The notes beneath the pieces are model-generated. The model did not search any database. It was not told the origin of the DNA and saw only the letters and a program-made list of their open reading frames with translations. DNA of 64,000 bases from Exiguobacterium profundum (GTDB lineage Bacteria; Bacillota; Bacilli; Exiguobacteriales; Exiguobacteriaceae), in NCBI RefSeq assembly GCF_001909285.1, contig NZ_MRSV01000001.1:294684-358683 (forward strand). The letters run 5' to 3'. Both the position numbers and the translations under genes were made by a program. Shown piece by piece: positions 60,957-64,000 of the stretch. The stretch's first letter is position 1. Each line of letters starts with the position of its first letter.

Positions 60957-62825
60957 ATGACAAAGAAACAGTTTCAAACGGAATCGAAACGAATTTTAGA
61001 GTTGATGGTCCACTCAATTTATACACATAAGGACATCTTCCTGCGTGAGCTCATCTCGAACGCGAGTGATGCCATCGACAAGATGTATTATCGTGCCCTC
61101 TCAGACGAAAGCATCGAGTTCAACAAAGACGATTACTTCATCAAAATTGAACTCGACAAAGAAGCACGGACGATCACGATTCGCGATACAGGGATTGGGA
61201 TGACAGAAGAAGAACTCGAAACAAACCTCGGAATCATCGCCAAGAGCGGTTCACTCGCCATGAAACAGGCGACGAAGATGGAAGAAGACCATAGCCTCAT
61301 CGGTCAATTCGGGGTCGGGTTCTATTCCGCGTTCATGGTCGCTGACCGTGTGACCGTGCGGACTCGCTCGATTGACAGTGATCAAGGATACGTATGGGAG
61401 TCAGAAGGCACAGACGGCTATTCGATCGAGCCGACAGACAAAGCGGACATCGGTACAGAAATCACGCTCCACTTGAAGGCAGACACAGAAGATGATGCGT
61501 ATTCGTCATTCCTCGAAGAATATGAGATCCGTTCACTCATCAAGAAGCATTCGGACTTCATCCGTTACCCAATCAAACTGGATGTGACGAAACATCGTCA
61601 AAAAGAGGACTCAGAAGAGTATGAGGACTACAAGGAAGAAGAGACCGTCAACAGCATGGTTCCGATTTGGCTGAAGCGGAAGAGCGAACTCAAAGACGAG
61701 GATTATAAGGCGTTCTATCACGAGAAGCGCTACGGCTTTGATGAGCCACTCAAGCATCTTCACTTGAACGTCGACGGGACGATTCGTTATCAATCAATCC
61801 TGTATATCCCGTCAACGGTTCCGTTCGACTATTACACGAAAGAATTCGAGAAAGGGCTCGAGCTCTACTCGAACGGCGTGTTGATCATGGAGAAGTCACC
61901 AGACCTCTTGCCGGACTACTTCGGCTTCGTTAAAGGGATGGTCGACTCAGAAGACCTCTCCCTCAACATTTCCCGTGAAATGTTGCAGCAGGACCGCCAG
62001 CTTCGCGTGATCGCGAAGAACGTGAAGTCGAAAATCAAAGGCATGCTCGAGAAGATGCTCCAAAACGAGCGTGAGGACTATGAGAAGTTCTATGAGTCGT
62101 TCGGTCGCCAATTGAAGTTCGGCGTGTATGACCAGTTCGGCGCAGCCAAAGACGAATTGAAAGACTTGATTCTTTTCCATTCTTCTCACGAGAAGAAACT
62201 CGTTTCGCTCAAAGAGTACGTCGAGCGGATGAAAGAAGATCAGAAGTATATTTACTATGCGACAGGCGAATCGATTCATCGCATCGACCTCTTGCCACAA
62301 GCAGAGCGCTTGAAAGAAGAAGGATACGAAATCCTCTACTTTACAGAAGAGATCGACGAGTTCGCCATCAAGATGCTTCAGTCGTATGAAGACAAAGAAT
62401 TCAAATCGATCGCGAGCGGCGATCTCGGTCTCGATGACGCGGAAGCGAAATCGCTCAACGAAGACAACCAAGACTTGTTCGCATTCATGAAAGAAGAGCT
62501 CGGAGACCGCGTCAAAGAAGTGCGTGCCTCGACACGTCTCAAGTCGCATCCGGTTTGCTTGACGGTTGCGGGTGACGTCTCAATCGAGATGGAAAAGATT
62601 TTGAACGCAATGCCAAACGGCGGCGGCATGAAAGCGGAGAAAGTGCTCGAGGTGAATGCCGACCACGCCATCTTCCAGACGCTCCAACGTGTGTATAAAG
62701 AAGATGAAGCGAAAGCGAAACAATATACAGACCTCTTGTATCAACAAGCCCTCCTCATTGAAGGGTTACCGATTGAAGATCCGGTAGCGTATTCGAATGC
62801 GGTGTGTGCGTTGATGGCGGAGTAA
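60957..62825 (+). CDS. htpG: Hsp90-family chaperone HtpG
   Basis: 622 residues; start ATG at 60957 with AAAAGGAG before it (the longer frame from 60900 runs through CIRCE and has no site). N-terminal ATP domain with [15 protein letters not shown] and FGVGFYSAF motifs, a middle domain, and a C-terminal dimerisation domain. HtpG refolds stress-damaged proteins using ATP. CIRCE control would make it part of the HrcA regulon, whereas in B. subtilis htpG is not CIRCE-controlled. Confidence 0.95.
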   Translation: MTKKQFQTESKRILELMVHSIYTHKDIFLRELISNASDAIDKMYYRALSDESIEFNKDDYFIKIELDKEARTITIRDTGIGMTEEELETNLGIIAKSGSLAMKQATKMEEDHSLIGQFGVGFYSAFMVADRVTVRTRSIDSDQGYVWESEGTDGYSIEPTDKADIGTEITLHLKADTEDDAYSSFLEEYEIRSLIKKHSDFIRYPIKLDVTKHRQKEDSEEYEDYKEEETVNSMVPIWLKRKSELKDEDYKAFYHEKRYGFDEPLKHLHLNVDGTIRYQSILYIPSTVPFDYYTKEFEKGLELYSNGVLIMEKSPDLLPDYFGFVKGMVDSEDLSLNISREMLQQDRQLRVIAKNVKSKIKGMLEKMLQNEREDYEKFYESFGRQLKFGVYDQFGAAKDELKDLILFHSSHEKKLVSLKEYVERMKEDQKYIYYATGESIHRIDLLPQAERLKEEGYEILYFTEEIDEFAIKMLQSYEDKEFKSIASGDLGLDDAEAKSLNEDNQDLFAFMKEELGDRVKEVRASTRLKSHPVCLTVAGDVSIEMEKILNAMPNGGGMKAEKVLEVNADHAIFQTLQRVYKEDEAKAKQYTDLLYQQALLIEGLPIEDPVAYSNAVCALMAE

Positions 62826-62836
62826 CTCTAAATAGC

Positions 62837-62881
62837 AAATGCCCTCATCTGAATGAAAATGTCATTCAGATGAGGGCATTT
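62837..62881. terminator. 20-bp perfect-stem bidirectional terminator
   Basis: Arms 62837-62856 and 62862-62881 are perfectly complementary, loop AAATG. Used by htpG and the convergent methyltransferase gene. Confidence 0.85.
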
Positions 62882-62884
62882 AAA

Positions 62885-64000
62885 TTATTTAAAGTTATTG
62901 TACGTCCCTAACAATTGCATCTGCTTCACTTCATGCAACAGGCTCTTTTCATCCTCTTGCTCATGAATCTCCGCAATTCGATGGCCCATCCGCTCAATCA
63001 ATCCGACGACGAGGGCATTCCCCATTGTGAAATATCGCTTGCGGTCTGTCATAGTCGCGGTCCATCCGTATGGGAAGCCATTCAATCCCTCGCATTCTTC
63101 CGGACGCAAATAGCGCAATTTTTTCGTATGTGGATCTTCGATGACATGGCTTGAACGGTTGCACGTTCCTTCGCTCGTCAACATCGTTCTACCTGGAAGG
63201 TCTAGCGAATCTGGATAGGACATGCCTCCTTCAGCATAGACATAGACGTGACCGCTCGCAGAAGTACGTTCGATTTTTTTCGGCCCCTTCATGTAAGCCA
63301 ATTCCTCTTTTTCCGTACGTCCAGATTTTTTAACCTTCTCTGTATCCAGATAATAGTGTTCCGGAGCAGGACCAAACTGCTCATAGACCTCTCGAACGAC
63401 TTGACCGAGCGTCTTAGGTGTTTCGCGAACCGGGAGCGTCTCAAGCGTCGTCACTTGATCCCCCGTCATGACACCCGCATTTCGATAAGTCGCAGAGAAT
63501 GTGTCCGAGATTTCAACGATGTCTTTCGGCAACTCGAACGTCGAACCTGGATGCTTCTCGCTCGTCATCTCCATGACCGGGAAAGTCGGTGCAAAGAATC
63601 CGTCTTTCAACAACCACTGCTCAGGGTTCGCTTTCCCCGCTCGGGTTGAATGCTTCAAATCTGCTCGCGTCGCAAAGATGAAGATGCGGCGGCGGCGTTG
63701 CGCAAACCCATAGTCTGCTGCATTGATAACCCGCCACTCGACCGTATATCCTTGATCGGCAAACGCACGAAGCATGACACTGAAGTCACGCCCTCTTTGC
63801 TTCGCAGGTGACTTCATTAGGCGATCGACATTCTCGAGTAAGACGTAAGGCGGCTTTTCCTGTTCGATGATATTCATGATTTCCCAGAACAAGACACCCT
63901 TCTTCCCTTGAATCCCTTGCTCATTCTTCAAGCTACGTGACACGCTATAGTCTTGGCACGGGAAGCCCCCCACAAGTAAATGGTGTGGTCCTGCTTCCAT
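62885..64000 (-). CDS. C5-cytosine DNA methyltransferase, 5' end outside window
   Basis: 371 codons seen; the frame is still open at the window end, so the first part (SAM-binding motif I) is missing and the ATG at 64000 is internal. Motif IV GGFPCQDYSV (catalytic Cys), motif VI ENVDR, motif VIII QRRRRIFIF, and motif X RYFTMGNALVVGLIERMG are present. The target-recognition region between VIII and X is about 190 residues. It methylates cytosine at C5. Whether it belongs to a restriction system depends on genes beyond the window. Confidence 0.9.
   Translation of the reverse strand: MEAGPHHLLVGGFPCQDYSVSRSLKNEQGIQGKKGVLFWEIMNIIEQEKPPYVLLENVDRLMKSPAKQRGRDFSVMLRAFADQGYTVEWRVINAADYGFAQRRRRIFIFATRADLKHSTRAGKANPEQWLLKDGFFAPTFPVMEMTSEKHPGSTFELPKDIVEISDTFSATYRNAGVMTGDQVTTLETLPVRETPKTLGQVVREVYEQFGPAPEHYYLDTEKVKKSGRTEKEELAYMKGPKKIERTSASGHVYVYAEGGMSYPDSLDLPGRTMLTSEGTCNRSSHVIEDPHTKKLRYLRPEECEGLNGFPYGWTATMTDRKRYFTMGNALVVGLIERMGHRIAEIHEQEDEKSLLHEVKQMQLLGTYNNFK

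Noticed and set aside
61947-62549. 200-codon frame antisense to htpG
   Set aside because: No ribosome site and composition typical of the reverse frame of a highly conserved gene; treated as a shadow.
1-64000. CRISPR arrays, prophage, insertion sequences, tRNA and rRNA genes
   Set aside because: I saw no regularly spaced repeats, no transposase or integrase motif, and no tRNA-like cloverleaf or rRNA sequence in the reading.

Overview
The window looks like chromosome of a Gram-positive bacterium of the Bacillales. Strong AGGAGG ribosome sites, ATG/TTG/GTG starts, hairpin-plus-U-run terminators, CcpA (cre), GlcT, PurR and HrcA/CIRCE type sites, and Firmicute families (YwbE, YflT, AzlCD, LemA/HtpX, VanY, MgsA) all point that way. 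The mix of proteins is most like Exiguobacterium; that genus call is inference. I see no rRNA, tRNA, prophage, insertion sequence or CRISPR array. Genes are dense, on both strands, in short operons that usually end in shared bidirectional terminators.

Layout. 1-5.6 kb: tail of a small YckD-like protein, a MutS2-like protein without its Smr nuclease domain behind a long structured leader, and a divergent PTS operon (EIIA, GlcT-type antiterminator, EIICB) with an RNA antiterminator/terminator leader and a cre. 5.6-16 kb: htpX-lemA, an M20 amidohydrolase, a CNNM/CorC-like membrane protein, a Crp-like regulator between two small YdcZ-type transporters, a DJ-1 protein, glycerol dehydrogenase, small membrane proteins, a VanY-type D,D-carboxypeptidase and an IsdG-like monooxygenase. 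16-28.8 kb: a HEPN-like/CBS protein, azlCD, an HD-GYP phosphodiesterase, a five-repeat MscS-related membrane protein, mgsA with a membrane partner, two YflT-type stress proteins, a 2-hydroxyacid dehydrogenase, two adjacent P-loop GTPases, a VOC protein and a formate/nitrite transporter. 28.8-41 kb: a sodium:alanine symporter, an AT-rich secreted protein, ywbE, a GH13 alpha-glucosidase, an esterase, a 1168-residue secreted nuclease and a FAD oxidoreductase. 41-54 kb: large-subunit catalase, an MFS exporter, a PAS-GGDEF cyclase, guaC, and an overlapping operon starting with a GGDEF-EAL-GAF-GGDEF protein. 54-64 kb: a YjiH transporter, a C39-like protease, a UDG-like protein, rluF, a TetR/SDR pair with a clear operator, a probable small RNA divergent from htpG, htpG with a CIRCE element, and a C5-cytosine methyltransferase cut by the window end.

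How they fit together. Carbon control recurs: cre-like sites lie before the PTS operon, the alpha-glucosidase, the secreted nuclease and, more weakly, the symporter. Cyclic-di-GMP turnover is represented three times: a GGDEF cyclase with an I-site, an EAL protein and an HD-GYP protein. Envelope and stress functions (HtpX, HtpG, catalase, YflT proteins, MscS-like protein, methylglyoxal synthase) are well represented.

The most promising new signals are in RNA: a probable ~117-nt small RNA divergent from htpG, a structured leader with tandem terminators before the MutS2-like gene, and a terminator-like hairpin that buries the ribosome site of the formate/nitrite transporter. No obvious defence island or novel multi-gene system is visible.
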